Positions 41,677-50,693 of a stretch of DNA of 64,000 bases are shown here, one piece after another. The DNA is from Herbidospora galbida (GTDB lineage: Bacteria > Actinomycetota > Actinomycetes > Streptosporangiales > Streptosporangiaceae). The stretch lies in assembly GCF_005233835.1 (NCBI RefSeq), contig NZ_SZQA01000025.1:1-64000 (forward strand), in the 5' to 3' direction. The notes beneath the pieces were generated by a model. That model saw nothing but the letters and a program-made list of their open reading frames with translations. It did no database searches and had not been told where the DNA came from. Positions within the stretch are counted from its first letter, which is position 1, and each line of letters starts with the position of its first letter. A program made the translations under genes and the position numbers.

Positions 41677-42903
41677 TCAGCCGGCGTGGGCGCCGTTCAC
41701 CGACAGGACGCGCTCGGCCGGGATGGCCGGGAACTGGCCGGTGTCGACGATGCCGTGCTCCAGGTAGGCCGCCTCGATCAGCGCGTGGGCCTTGGCCTCG
41801 AGCTTCCAGAGGGAGCGGAACTCCTTGGCCATGTCGATCGGGACGCCGGTCTCGCGGGCGATGTCGACCGCGCGGGGCACGAAGCGCTCCTCGATGGCCT
41901 GGTCCCAGTACGCGCGGGCGGCCTTGATCCACGACGAGCGCTGCATGATGTCGACCGGGGAGGCGGCGGGCTGGCGCTGCTCGTCTTCCTCGTCGGCCGG
42001 GGCCATCAGCGCGCGCACCGCGATGCTCGGCTGCGGGGGCTCGGGCTCCCACGGCACCGGCGGGTGCAGGTCGAGCAGAGCGCTGGTGTTGAACAGCGCG
42101 CCGATCTGCGACAGCAGCGCCTCCTGGCGCTCGGCGTCGTTGGCCAGGCCGGTGTGCTCGACGGCCTGGTCCATGGCGCGGTCGAGGCGGGCCAGCGCGG
42201 CGCGCATGCGGCGCTCGGAGGCGCCGGTCTCGCGCAGGTGGCGGGCGCGCTTGGCGGCCAGGGCCACCCGGGTCAGGCGGCGGTGGGCGTCGACGTCGCT
42301 GGCGGTGCGGTCGCTCGACTCGGCCAGGCCGAGGCGGACCATCGCGCGCTCGGGGGTGAGCCGCCAGTGGATGCGGTGACGGCCGGTGAGGCGGACCCGC
42401 TCGATGGCCATGCCGCGCTCCCAGAGCCAGGCGGCGACCAGCGGGGCGGCCAGGCGGAAGATCGCCTCGGCGACGCTGGCGGCGTCCATCGCCGACAGCA
42501 CGGCCGACAGGCCGGTGAGCACCCAGACGGCCAGGCCGTCGATGCCGGCGGCGTAGTTCTCGCGCATGTTGCGGCGGGCCCGCACGGCGCTCGTGATGAC
42601 GGCGACCTCGATGAACGCGAAGAGCAGCAGCCGCAGCGGGCCGTCGAACCCGAGGACGTCTCCGGCGAACTGCCACATGCCCTGGGCCGACACACCGGTC
42701 GCGATGCTCGCGGCGACGATGGTCAGGATGTCTTCGGTGGGCCGCGGGGCGATGTACTTGGTGAAGACGCGGCCGGCTCCGCGCCAGACGGCGCGCAGGA
42801 CATAGAGCAGGATGACGAGCGCCACCAGGGCGAAGACGGCGATGATCGCCGCGCCGACCGGGTTCGCGGAGACCCAGGCGGAAATCTCTTCGAATTCAGG
42901 CAT
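41677..42903 (-). CDS. Multi-pass membrane protein of unknown function (Spd/DUF2637-like)
   Basis: A 408-residue protein. Hydrophobic helices lie at about 17-40, 55-75, 85-105, 120-145 and 150-170, including the segment ILTIVAASIATGVSAQGMWQ, loosely similar to membrane proteins of actinomycete mobile elements. A long cytosolic, helical, Arg/Ala-rich C-terminal half follows (residues 180-408). Start uncertain: ATG 42903 or ATG 42912. Divergent from the ECF sigma gene. No function can be assigned; no other mobile-element gene is nearby. Confidence 0.6.
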   Translation of the reverse strand: MPEFEEISAWVSANPVGAAIIAVFALVALVILLYVLRAVWRGAGRVFTKYIAPRPTEDILTIVAASIATGVSAQGMWQFAGDVLGFDGPLRLLLFAFIEVAVITSAVRARRNMRENYAAGIDGLAVWVLTGLSAVLSAMDAASVAEAIFRLAAPLVAAWLWERGMAIERVRLTGRHRIHWRLTPERAMVRLGLAESSDRTASDVDAHRRLTRVALAAKRARHLRETGASERRMRAALARLDRAMDQAVEHTGLANDAERQEALLSQIGALFNTSALLDLHPPVPWEPEPPQPSIAVRALMAPADEEDEQRQPAASPVDIMQRSSWIKAARAYWDQAIEERFVPRAVDIARETGVPIDMAKEFRSLWKLEAKAHALIEAAYLEHGIVDTGQFPAIPAERVLSVNGAHAG

Positions 42904-43090
42904 ACGAACCATCAATCTCGACGTCCGACGGTATAACGACGCGATCATTCCAGAATGTCGCGTGCCACGCGCGCGAAACCCCTGTGACAGCGGGGAAATC
43001 GGTGATTCCAGCCTCCTGTGGCGGGGAGGCTTATCGGGTACCGAACCGGCCCGAATCGTTGTTAGATGGCCCTCGGCGGAGGAGGACACC

Positions 43091-43651
43091 ATGGACGTCG
43101 CCGACCTCGTCAAAGGGGCCGCCGGTGGAGACGAGGCGGCCTGGAACGCTCTCGTGGCCCGGTTCACCGGGCTGTTGTGGGCGGTGACCGCCGGGTTCGG
43201 GCTGGGCGACGACGACCGGCGGGACGTCGTACAGGAGGCCTGGTTACGCCTGGCCGAGCGGCTCGACCGGATCGAGCAGCCCGACAAGGTCGGCGGCTGG
43301 CTGGCCACGACCGCCCGGCGCGAGGCGCTGCGGCTGGCCAAGGCGGCGGGCCGGGTGACCCCGGCCGGAGACGACTTCCTCGCCGACGTCCGCTCGCCCG
43401 ACCGCACCCCCGAGCAGGTCCTCCTCGACGCCGAGCAGGCGATGCTCGACGCCGCGCGGGCGACCCGGCTGCTGGCGGCGTTCGAGCAGCTCGGGCAGCG
43501 CTGCCGTGATCTTCTGAGGATCCTGTCGGCCACCCCGCCGCCCAGCTATCTGGAGATCGCGGCCACCCTCGACATGCCGGTCGGCAGCATCGGGCCGACC
43601 CGTGCCCGCTGCCTGAAGACGCTGCGCGCGAAACTCGGTGGCCCCGACTAG
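43091..43651 (+). CDS. ECF-type RNA polymerase sigma factor
   Basis: A 186-residue sigma-70 family protein. Region 2 covers about residues 15-85 (FGLGDDDRRDVVQEAWLRLA, VGGWLATTARREALRL) and region 4 about 125-180 (CRDLLRILSATPPPSYLEIA, then MPVGSIGPTRARCLKTLR). The ATG at 43091 has a strong GGAGGAGG. There is no adjacent anti-sigma gene. The LuxR-type gene follows closely, possibly in one transcript. Confidence 0.92.
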   Translation: MDVADLVKGAAGGDEAAWNALVARFTGLLWAVTAGFGLGDDDRRDVVQEAWLRLAERLDRIEQPDKVGGWLATTARREALRLAKAAGRVTPAGDDFLADVRSPDRTPEQVLLDAEQAMLDAARATRLLAAFEQLGQRCRDLLRILSATPPPSYLEIAATLDMPVGSIGPTRARCLKTLRAKLGGPD

Positions 43652-43694
43652 GTATCAGGACCGGCCGGTCACGCTCCTACCTTCCGTGACAATC

Positions 43695-46115
43695 GTGTCT
43701 GATCTGAGGGCCGCCTTCGTCGGACGTGACCGCGAACGGGCCGCCCTCCACGCGTGCGCCGCCGGGGCCCGTTCGGGCCGCCCGGCGCTGGTCCTGGTCG
43801 ACGGCCCGCCGGGCGTGGGCAAGACCGCACTGGTGCGGAGCGCGCTCGACGGTTTCCGGGTGCTCGCCGCGAGCGGCGATCCCCTCGAAAGCTCCTTTGA
43901 TTACGGCTTCGCCCAGCAGTGGCTCCACGACGACGCCGCCGGCGACCCGACCGATGTCGGCGCCCGCCTGCTGGGCCTGCTCACCGCGTCGCAGGAGCCC
44001 GTGGCCCTGGTGGCCGACGACGCGCAGTGGGCCGACCTCCCCTCGGTGCGGGCGCTGGCGTTCGCGCTGCGCCGCCTGCACACGGGGACCGCGCTGGTCG
44101 TCGTGGTCACCCGCGACGAACCGCCCGACGGGCTGCGGCGGCTGTTCCGGGACGCGACCCGGCTGTCACTGACCGGGCTGAGCGTGGCCGAACTGGGGGA
44201 ACTCGCGGCGCTGGTGTGCCCGGAGCCGATCGGGGCCGCGGCGCTGGCCCGGTTGCGGGCGCACACCGGCGGTCTCCCGCTGCACGCCGAGGCGCTGCTC
44301 CGGCAGACGCCTCCCGACGTGCTGGCCGACCCCATGGGGCGGCTGCCCGCGCCTCGGGGGCATGCGATGGACGTGCAGGACCGGCTGGGACGGCTCGACG
44401 AGAAGACCCGCGCGCTGGTCCGGGCCGCGAGCGTGCTCGGCGGGGAGTGCCCGCTCTGGCAGGCCGAACGGCTCGCGGGCACCCCCGACGCGATCCTGCT
44501 GCTCGACGAGGCGGTGACGGCCGGGCTGCTGGTCCACCGGGTCGGCGGGGAGCTCCTGGTGGGGTTCCCCGATCCGCTGACCGGGGCGGCGGTCTACGAG
44601 GGGCTGCGGCCGTGCGAGCGGGCCCGGCTGCATCTGGACGCCGCCGCGATCTGCCCCGACCCGGTCGACCGGCTGCGGCACCGGATCAGCGCCGTCTCGC
44701 GGGCCGACGACGCGTTCGCCGGGGAGGTGGCCGCTTTCGCACGGGAGCAGGGGGCGTCCGGGAACTGGGACGTGGCGGCCGACCACCTGGAGCGTGCCGC
44801 CCGGCTGACGGCCTCGGCCCGCGAGCGCGGGGTGCTGCGCGCGGAGGCGGTGCACGCGCTGGTCCTCGACGGCCAGCTGTCGCGGGCCGCCGAATCGGCG
44901 CGGGAGCCCAACGCCCATCCGGGCGCGCGGGCGTTCGCGGCGGGGATCGTCGAGGAGGCGTGCGGGGACGGCGCACGGGCCCGGCGCCTGCTCGAACTCG
45001 CCTGGCGCGACCGGGAACCGGCCTTCGAAGGCGCGGTGGCGACCGCACTGGCCCGCCTCTCCTTGGCGGAGGGCCTGCTCTCGGACGGACACCGGTGGGC
45101 GTTCCGGGCATCCGGACCCGGGGCGGGGTTCGTCCAGATGGTGTCCCAGTTCGCCGCCGGTCGCCTGGACAAGGTTCTGGACCTTCGCCTGCCGGATCCC
45201 GCGGTGGCCTCCTTCGGGGAACTCGACCTGCTGACCGGCCGCGCGGCGGTCCGGCTCTGGACGGGCGACGCGGCCGGGGCCCTGGCCGACCTGACGGGTG
45301 TCCCGGGAGAGGTGGCCGAGGCGTTGCGGGCTCTCGCGGAGGTGCGCACGGGAGCCTGGGACGAGGTGCTCTCCCGCACCATGGGCACCTGGACGGCGCC
45401 CTACACGGCGGCGGCCCAGGCCATGGTCCACGCGGCCAGGGGGGCCATCACCACCGCCCGCGCCCTGCTCACGAGGTGGGGGAACGTCGGCACCCCGGCG
45501 AGCGGTCTGGCGTGGACGTTCCTCGCGTCGGCGGCGGCGTTCGCCGACCAGGTCGAAAGCGGGTCCGAGGGCCCCGCGGCGCCGGAGACGTCGCCCGACG
45601 CCGGGCGGGCGATTCCTCCGGGCCTGCTGCCGGTGGACGACGTCTGGGTCGGCGGGCCACGGGTCCGGGCGGGGACGGCGGCCGCGCGCGGGGAGGGCGC
45701 GGCGGCGGTCCGGCTGTTCGAGGAGGCGGTGCGCTCGCCCGATCCGTTCGAGTGGGCGCGGGCCGAGTTCGCCTACGGCTCGTTCCTGCGCAGGTCGGGG
45801 CGGCGTACGGACGCGGCCACCCGGCTGCGGGCCGCCTGCGACGGGTTCCGGGCGCTCGGGGCCGCGCCGTTCCTGGAACGGTCCAAGCAGGAGCTGGCCG
45901 CCTGCGGGCGGTCGAACGACGCGCTGACGGCCCAGGAGAGCACGGTCGCCGGGCTGGTGGTGGCGGGGCTGACCAACAAGGAGATCGCCCGGCGGCTGAT
46001 GCTCAGCGTGAAAACGGTCGAATATCACCTGTCGAACGTGTTCGCGAAGCTGGGGGTGTCCTCCCGGACCGCTCTGGTGGCGCGGCTCGTGCGGGGTCAG
46101 CCCCTGCGGGCGTAG
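43695..46115 (+). CDS. Large ATP-binding LuxR-family regulator (LAL/STAND type)
   Basis: An 806-residue regulator. The N-terminal AAA/STAND ATPase has the P-loop LVDGPPGVGKTALV (about 37-50) and the Walker B-like region ALVADDAQWADLPS, followed by a long helical TPR-like middle and a C-terminal LuxR helix-turn-helix (VAGLTNKEIARRLMLSVKTV). The GTG at 43695 is chosen since codons upstream lose the coding pattern; no good ribosome binding site is seen. Such LAL proteins often activate sugar or secondary-metabolite genes. The last 19 bp overlap the convergent ABC gene. Confidence 0.9.
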   Translation: MSDLRAAFVGRDRERAALHACAAGARSGRPALVLVDGPPGVGKTALVRSALDGFRVLAASGDPLESSFDYGFAQQWLHDDAAGDPTDVGARLLGLLTASQEPVALVADDAQWADLPSVRALAFALRRLHTGTALVVVVTRDEPPDGLRRLFRDATRLSLTGLSVAELGELAALVCPEPIGAAALARLRAHTGGLPLHAEALLRQTPPDVLADPMGRLPAPRGHAMDVQDRLGRLDEKTRALVRAASVLGGECPLWQAERLAGTPDAILLLDEAVTAGLLVHRVGGELLVGFPDPLTGAAVYEGLRPCERARLHLDAAAICPDPVDRLRHRISAVSRADDAFAGEVAAFAREQGASGNWDVAADHLERAARLTASARERGVLRAEAVHALVLDGQLSRAAESAREPNAHPGARAFAAGIVEEACGDGARARRLLELAWRDREPAFEGAVATALARLSLAEGLLSDGHRWAFRASGPGAGFVQMVSQFAAGRLDKVLDLRLPDPAVASFGELDLLTGRAAVRLWTGDAAGALADLTGVPGEVAEALRALAEVRTGAWDEVLSRTMGTWTAPYTAAAQAMVHAARGAITTARALLTRWGNVGTPASGLAWTFLASAAAFADQVESGSEGPAAPETSPDAGRAIPPGLLPVDDVWVGGPRVRAGTAAARGEGAAAVRLFEEAVRSPDPFEWARAEFAYGSFLRRSGRRTDAATRLRAACDGFRALGAAPFLERSKQELAACGRSNDALTAQESTVAGLVVAGLTNKEIARRLMLSVKTVEYHLSNVFAKLGVSSRTALVARLVRGQPLRA

Positions 46116-46894
46116 AAGCGGCCGTCGTGGCGGTCGATCCGCAGCGGGCGGCCGAAGCACTCCGAGAGCAGCTCGCCCGTCAGCGTCTCGTCGACCGGGC
46201 CGCCGGCCAGCACCCGGGCGTCGCGCATCAGCAGCGCGTGGGTGGTGGTCGCGGGGACCTCCTCCAGGTGGTGGGTGACCAGCACGGTCGCCAGGCCGGG
46301 ACGGGCGGCGAGCTCCTCCAGGGCCTCGATCAGGTCTTCGCGGGCGGGCAGGTCGAGGCCGGCGAACGGCTCGTCGAGGAGCAGGATCTCGGGGTCGGCC
46401 ATGAGGGCGCGGGCCACCCGGACGCGGGCCCGCTCGCCCTGGGAGCAGACGACGAAGAGCCGGTCGGCCAGGTCCTTGCAGCCCAGGTCGGCCAGCAGGC
46501 CCTCGGCCTTGGCGTGCTCGGCCGGGCCGTACTGCTCCCAGAGGGGGGCGCTGGTGCCGGTGTGGCCGGTCAGGACGACCGTCTTGGCGGTCGCGCCCTC
46601 CTCCTCCAGCAGGGACTCGTCGACGAGCCGCTGGCTGGCCGCCACCAGGCCGATGTGGCGGCGCAGCTCCCGCAGGTCGACCTTGCCGAGCTGCTTCCCC
46701 AGCACGCGGGCGGTGCCGGAGGTGGGGTGGCGGACGGTCGCGGCGACCGACAGCATCGTGGTCTTCCCGGCGCCGTTGGGGCCGAGCACCACCCAGTGCT
46801 CGCCCTTCCGGACGGTGAGGTCCACGTCGGAGACCAGCGCGCGGCCGACGGCGCGGACGCTCACCCCGTGGAGTTCAAGCGCGGAATCGTTCAT
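46097..46894 (-). CDS. ABC transporter ATP-binding protein (ModF/YlmA-like single subunit)
   Basis: A 265-residue ATPase with Walker A VLGPNGAGKTTML, a variant signature CSQGERARVRVARAL (no LSGGQ), Walker B ILLLDEPFAGLDLPARED and the switch His in VLVTHHLEEVP. It has no permease neighbour. The sequence resembles stand-alone actinobacterial ATPases related to iron or molybdate types. ATG 46894 is the likely start, with another ATG two codons upstream. Confidence 0.85.
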   Translation of the reverse strand: MNDSALELHGVSVRAVGRALVSDVDLTVRKGEHWVVLGPNGAGKTTMLSVAATVRHPTSGTARVLGKQLGKVDLRELRRHIGLVAASQRLVDESLLEEEGATAKTVVLTGHTGTSAPLWEQYGPAEHAKAEGLLADLGCKDLADRLFVVCSQGERARVRVARALMADPEILLLDEPFAGLDLPAREDLIEALEELAARPGLATVLVTHHLEEVPATTTHALLMRDARVLAGGPVDETLTGELLSECFGRPLRIDRHDGRFYARRG

Positions 46895-46916
46895 CCGCAC
46901 AGCATGTCAGGGTGTT

Positions 46917-48926
46917 TCAGGACACCCGGAACCGACCTCCCACGCGGTCGAGGTCGGCGGGGTGGTCGGCGATGTGGATGCGGTCGCCGTGCTTCACCCC
47001 GGCGGGGACCGCCGAGTCGAGGTAGGTGTTGATCCCCTTCACCAGGAAGTCGTCGAGCTCGCCGTCGACCAGCCGCAGCAGCGCCGCGCCGCCCTTGGCG
47101 GTGATCAGCTCGATCGGCCGGCCGTCGAGTTCGACGCAGACGGCCCCCTCGTGGTCGCTCTGGGTCAGCACGGTCAGGTAGGCGACGTCGCGGTCGGGGT
47201 GGACGCGCAGGTAGGCGTCGGCGTGGCCGTGCGTGATCCGGACCCGGGAGGCCACGACGGCGGGGGCCGAGGGGAGGGCGTCGGCGAGGACCGTACAGGG
47301 ACGGAGTTCCTCGTCCAGGGTCGGCGCCGGGCCGTCGACGACGACCGAGCCGCCGGCGGCGAGGTGCGCGGCCAGCAGCGCCTGCACGTGGCGGTGCATG
47401 AACGGCCCGCCCGGTACGGTCACGCTCCCGTGGGCGGCGAGGTCGGCGACGGTGGCGCTCTGGAGTTCGACCAGCGCGTAGTCGACGCCCTCGGCGCGGC
47501 AGCGCTCGTGGTAGGCGCGCAGCGACCGGCCGAGCTGCGGGGCGTCGGAGCCCTCGGGCGAGAAGGCGGCGATCCCGGCGTACGGAAGATAGAGGCCGTA
47601 GGCGCCGGCCCGCTCGGGGCGGGACTCCAGGAACTCGGCGCCGTGCAGCGTCAGGAAGTCGGACATCGACTTCAGGGTGTGGGCCTTCGGGGTGGCCTCG
47701 CCGTTCTCGTCGATCGGGGCGCAGTCGGGGTAGGGCGACTCGTGCACGTCGTCGAGGTCGGCGGTCCAGCCCGAGGTGTTGACGCCGGTGTAGACGTTGT
47801 AACCGGTCGCGCCGGCCGCCAGGGCGAGCAGCGTCTGGTGGTAGGAGGTGGTGCCGTCGGCGTAGGCGGGGTCGTAGAGCTTGGAGAAGCCCCAGTTCTC
47901 CTCCAGGTTCGGGCCCGGGGCGCGCTTGGCGGCCGTCACGTAGCGGGCGTGGGAGTCGCGGTTGGCCGACACGACGCCCATCCAGTTGGTGAAGCCGTAG
48001 TTGATGCCGTCCCAGATCTCGGGTCGTACGCGGGCCAGCCAGTCGTCGAAGGAGTGGTGGTGCTCGGCGGGCGGGTTGAGGTTGACCACGACCGGGACGC
48101 GCGCGGCGACGGCGGCGCTCCAGCGGTGGTAGACCTCGGCCATGTACTCGGCGTGGAAGCGTCCCCAGTCGGCGTAGGACTGCAACTCCTCCGATCGCGC
48201 AGGCCCGGTCCACTCCCTCGGGGGCTCGACGTCCGACCAGTCGGTGATCGCGGTGCCGTGGAGGCGGTCATACTCCTCGACGGTGCCGTACCACTCCTTC
48301 AGCCGGTCGCGGTAGAAGGCCAGCGCCGAGGCGCTGTAGTCATAGGCGCTCAGCGGGAGCGCGCCGCTGGTGTAGATGCCCTCGTTGGCGATCTGCATCA
48401 GGATGATCGGCCCGTTCGGCCAGGTCGCGGGCTCGATGACCTCTTTTCCGGTGGCGTTGAGCCACTGGGTGACCATGCCGTCGAACAGCGGCGCGAGCGG
48501 CGCGGGCAGCGGGTCGCCGAGCCAGTTCGAGGCCTCGCCGGCCGAGTCGAGGACGGCCTCGATCGCCGGGTTGTTCTTCGGGCACACCCAGTCGGGCAGA
48601 CCGCCGTAGTTGGTCTCGGCGTGGATGAACGGCCCGGGTTTGGCGACCACCTGGATCCCGAGGTCGTGGCAGAGCGCCAGGAATCCCACCACGTCACGGT
48701 TGCCCTGGCTCTCCCCCGAGAAGTCAGGCGGCCCGTCCGGGGTCGGCTGGTGGTGCCGCCACGGGAGGTAGCACGTGATCACGCGGATGCCCAGCACGTC
48801 CCGGATCGCGATGAGCCGGTCACGCCACACGGAGGGATCGTCCCGGTAGTAGGGATAGTCGGCCGTTACGAGCACCTGCGGCTCGCCGTCGATGACGGTA
48901 ACCCCGTCGCGGACCTCGATGGCCAC
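46917..48926 (-). CDS. GH35-type beta-galactosidase-like enzyme
   Basis: A 669-residue TIM-barrel glycoside hydrolase with GH35/GH42-like motifs: VLVTADYPYYRDDPSVWRDR, ITCYLPWRHHQP, VVAKPGPFIHAETNYGGLPDW, the acid/base region ILMQIANEGIY, and a later ENWGFSKLYDP that may carry the nucleophile. Beta-sandwich domains follow. The GTG at 48926 is preferred, as AAGGAG lies 5 bp upstream; a GTG two codons earlier overlaps that site. No signal peptide. Divergent from a ROK regulator that likely controls it. Confidence 0.85.
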   Translation of the reverse strand: MAIEVRDGVTVIDGEPQVLVTADYPYYRDDPSVWRDRLIAIRDVLGIRVITCYLPWRHHQPTPDGPPDFSGESQGNRDVVGFLALCHDLGIQVVAKPGPFIHAETNYGGLPDWVCPKNNPAIEAVLDSAGEASNWLGDPLPAPLAPLFDGMVTQWLNATGKEVIEPATWPNGPIILMQIANEGIYTSGALPLSAYDYSASALAFYRDRLKEWYGTVEEYDRLHGTAITDWSDVEPPREWTGPARSEELQSYADWGRFHAEYMAEVYHRWSAAVAARVPVVVNLNPPAEHHHSFDDWLARVRPEIWDGINYGFTNWMGVVSANRDSHARYVTAAKRAPGPNLEENWGFSKLYDPAYADGTTSYHQTLLALAAGATGYNVYTGVNTSGWTADLDDVHESPYPDCAPIDENGEATPKAHTLKSMSDFLTLHGAEFLESRPERAGAYGLYLPYAGIAAFSPEGSDAPQLGRSLRAYHERCRAEGVDYALVELQSATVADLAAHGSVTVPGGPFMHRHVQALLAAHLAAGGSVVVDGPAPTLDEELRPCTVLADALPSAPAVVASRVRITHGHADAYLRVHPDRDVAYLTVLTQSDHEGAVCVELDGRPIELITAKGGAALLRLVDGELDDFLVKGINTYLDSAVPAGVKHGDRIHIADHPADLDRVGGRFRVS

Positions 48927-49010
48927 GCTCACTCCTTCGCTGATACACCCGATTGCTCTAATACATAGTCTATATCTTGAAAAAAGTCACCCACAGATCA
49001 TTGGTAACGC

Positions 49011-49025
49011 TCCGACCACGTCGGA
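49011..49025. promoter_or_regulatory. Palindrome TCCGACCACGTCGGA in the GH35/ROK promoter region
   Basis: A perfect 6-bp inverted repeat around CAC lies in the AT-rich 154-bp divergent gap. A wider inverted pair, AAAAAAGTCA (48980-48989) and TGACTTATTTTT (49026-49037), encloses it. Candidate ROK operator. Confidence 0.5.
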
Positions 49026-49080
49026 TGACTTATTTTTGGCTCTGATCTAACATGGGCCCAGACATGGGGGAAGGAAGATC

Positions 49081-50277
49081 ATGGTGAGGCCCGAGCGACG
49101 TACCGTCCGCGATCTCCGAAGGGGGAACCGGGCGGTCCTGTTGCGCGCCCTCTACTTCGCGGGCCCGACCAGCCGTCACGAGCTGACCGCCCTGACCGGG
49201 CTCAGCGCGGCCACCGTCAGCAACGTGACCGGCGACCTGCTCGCCGACAACATCATCGTCGAGGCCGGGCTGGTCGACAGCGACGGCGGGCGCCCGCGCG
49301 TGCTGCTGCGCGTCAACCCGACCTACGGCTTCGCGATCGGCGTCGACGTCGGCGAGACCCACGTGCGCGTCGAGCTGTTCGACCTCGACATGAACGAACT
49401 GGCCAAGAGCGAGTTCGCGCTGCGCCCCGGCGCCCACGAGGTCGACGTCGTCGTGCGGCACGTGCTGTCGGGGATCGACGCCGTCGTGGCCGACAGCGGG
49501 GTGGCGCCGTCGAAGGTCCTCGGCGTGGGCGTCGGCGTGCCCGGCATCGTCGAACGCGGCCCCGAGGCGATGATCCACGCGCAGACGTTCGGGTGGGACT
49601 CGGTCCCGCTCGGCACCCTGCTGCGCGCCGGCACCCCGTTCCCCCTGCACATCGACAACGGCGCCAAGACGATGGGCCAGGCCGAGATGTGGTTCGGCGC
49701 CGGACGGGGATCACAGCACGCGGTGATCGCGCTGATCGGATCGGGCGTGGGCGCCAGCATCATCGCCGACGGCATGACCTACCGGGGCGCCAACAGCTCC
49801 GCCGGCGAGTGGGGCCACACGAAGATCGCCATCGGCGGCCGCGACTGCCGGTGCGGCGGGCGCGGGTGCCTGGAGGCCTACATCGGCGCCGAGGCCGTGC
49901 TGGAACGTGCCGGAATCGACGTCGACACCTCGACCGAGCAGGCGGCCTTCGCCGAACTCGTGACCTCGGGGTCTCCCGTGGTCGACGAGACGGTCGAGTA
50001 CCTGGGGGCCGGCCTGGCGAACCTGATCAACCTGTTCAACCCGGAGCGGATCGTCGTCGGCGGCTGGGCCGGCCTGCTGCTCGGCCAGCACCTGCTGACC
50101 ACGATCAAGCAGAAGGCCGCCGAGAACTGCCTCACCCAGCCCTATTCGACCGCCTCGATCGTGCTCGGCCGGCTCGGCCCCGACGCCGTGGCCCTGGGCG
50201 CGGCCACCCTCGTCGTGGACGAATTCCTGCTCAGCACCACCTCGTCGTCAGTGTCTCGGGAGCCCGCCGTAAGCTAG
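49081..50277 (+). CDS. ROK-family transcriptional regulator
   Basis: A 398-residue ROK protein with an N-terminal winged helix (GPTSRHELTALTGLSAATVS), then the sugar-kinase-like fold (AIGVDVGETHVRVELFD, ALIGSGVGASIIADG) and the zinc motif in GEWGHTKIAIGGRDCRCGG through RGCLEAY. Strong ribosome binding site GGGGAAGGAAG. It probably represses the divergent GH35 gene and senses a sugar. Confidence 0.93.
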   Translation: MVRPERRTVRDLRRGNRAVLLRALYFAGPTSRHELTALTGLSAATVSNVTGDLLADNIIVEAGLVDSDGGRPRVLLRVNPTYGFAIGVDVGETHVRVELFDLDMNELAKSEFALRPGAHEVDVVVRHVLSGIDAVVADSGVAPSKVLGVGVGVPGIVERGPEAMIHAQTFGWDSVPLGTLLRAGTPFPLHIDNGAKTMGQAEMWFGAGRGSQHAVIALIGSGVGASIIADGMTYRGANSSAGEWGHTKIAIGGRDCRCGGRGCLEAYIGAEAVLERAGIDVDTSTEQAAFAELVTSGSPVVDETVEYLGAGLANLINLFNPERIVVGGWAGLLLGQHLLTTIKQKAAENCLTQPYSTASIVLGRLGPDAVALGAATLVVDEFLLSTTSSSVSREPAVS

Positions 50278-50367
50278 TTCGGCGCGCTGACCTTACGGAT
50301 TTCCGTCGCGTGAGGGAGCGCATACCGCAGAATGGCGTCAAACCCCCCACTGGCCGAGGAGATCACT

Positions 50368-50589
50368 TTGGGCACTTCACGCGACATCCTGGACCTCGCC
50401 CTCAGCGCCCGCGAACTGGCCGACAACCAGCCCGCCGGCACGTTGGAACACGCGGCCGCCACCTCCGTGGCGATCACCTGCGCGACCACGCGAGACGAGG
50501 ACCAGGCCCGATCGGTGCTGGAGGGGGTATCGCCCGAAGAAGTCCGCGCCGCCGCGCTGGAACTCTTCGAACGTCTCGCCCAGCAGTAA
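50368..50589 (+). CDS. Small helical protein of unknown function
   Basis: Not recognised. The TTG start at 50368 is favoured because GAGGAG lies 6 bp upstream; an in-frame ATG at 50332 has no such site. The 73 residues are acidic and mostly helical (RDILDLALSARELADNQPAG, EVRAAALELFERLAQQ). A hairpin follows, so it may be a monocistronic unit. Confidence 0.55.
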   Translation: MGTSRDILDLALSARELADNQPAGTLEHAAATSVAITCATTRDEDQARSVLEGVSPEEVRAAALELFERLAQQ

Positions 50590-50595
50590 GAGGCA

Positions 50596-50635
50596 CGACG
50601 GCTCCGGCCTGTGGGCGCGCCGGAGCTCGGGTCGT
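50596..50635 (+). terminator. Hairpin after the small ORF
   Basis: GCTCCGGC (50601-50608) pairs perfectly with GCCGGAGC (50619-50626), flanked by outer complementary ACGAC (50596-50600) and GTCGT (50631-50635). It starts 7 bp after the stop codon at 50589. Confidence 0.6.
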
Positions 50636-50693
50636 GTACGGCCCGGGGATGCGGACGAGCCCGCCTCCCCCGTGATCGCCAGGCCTCCGGTGG

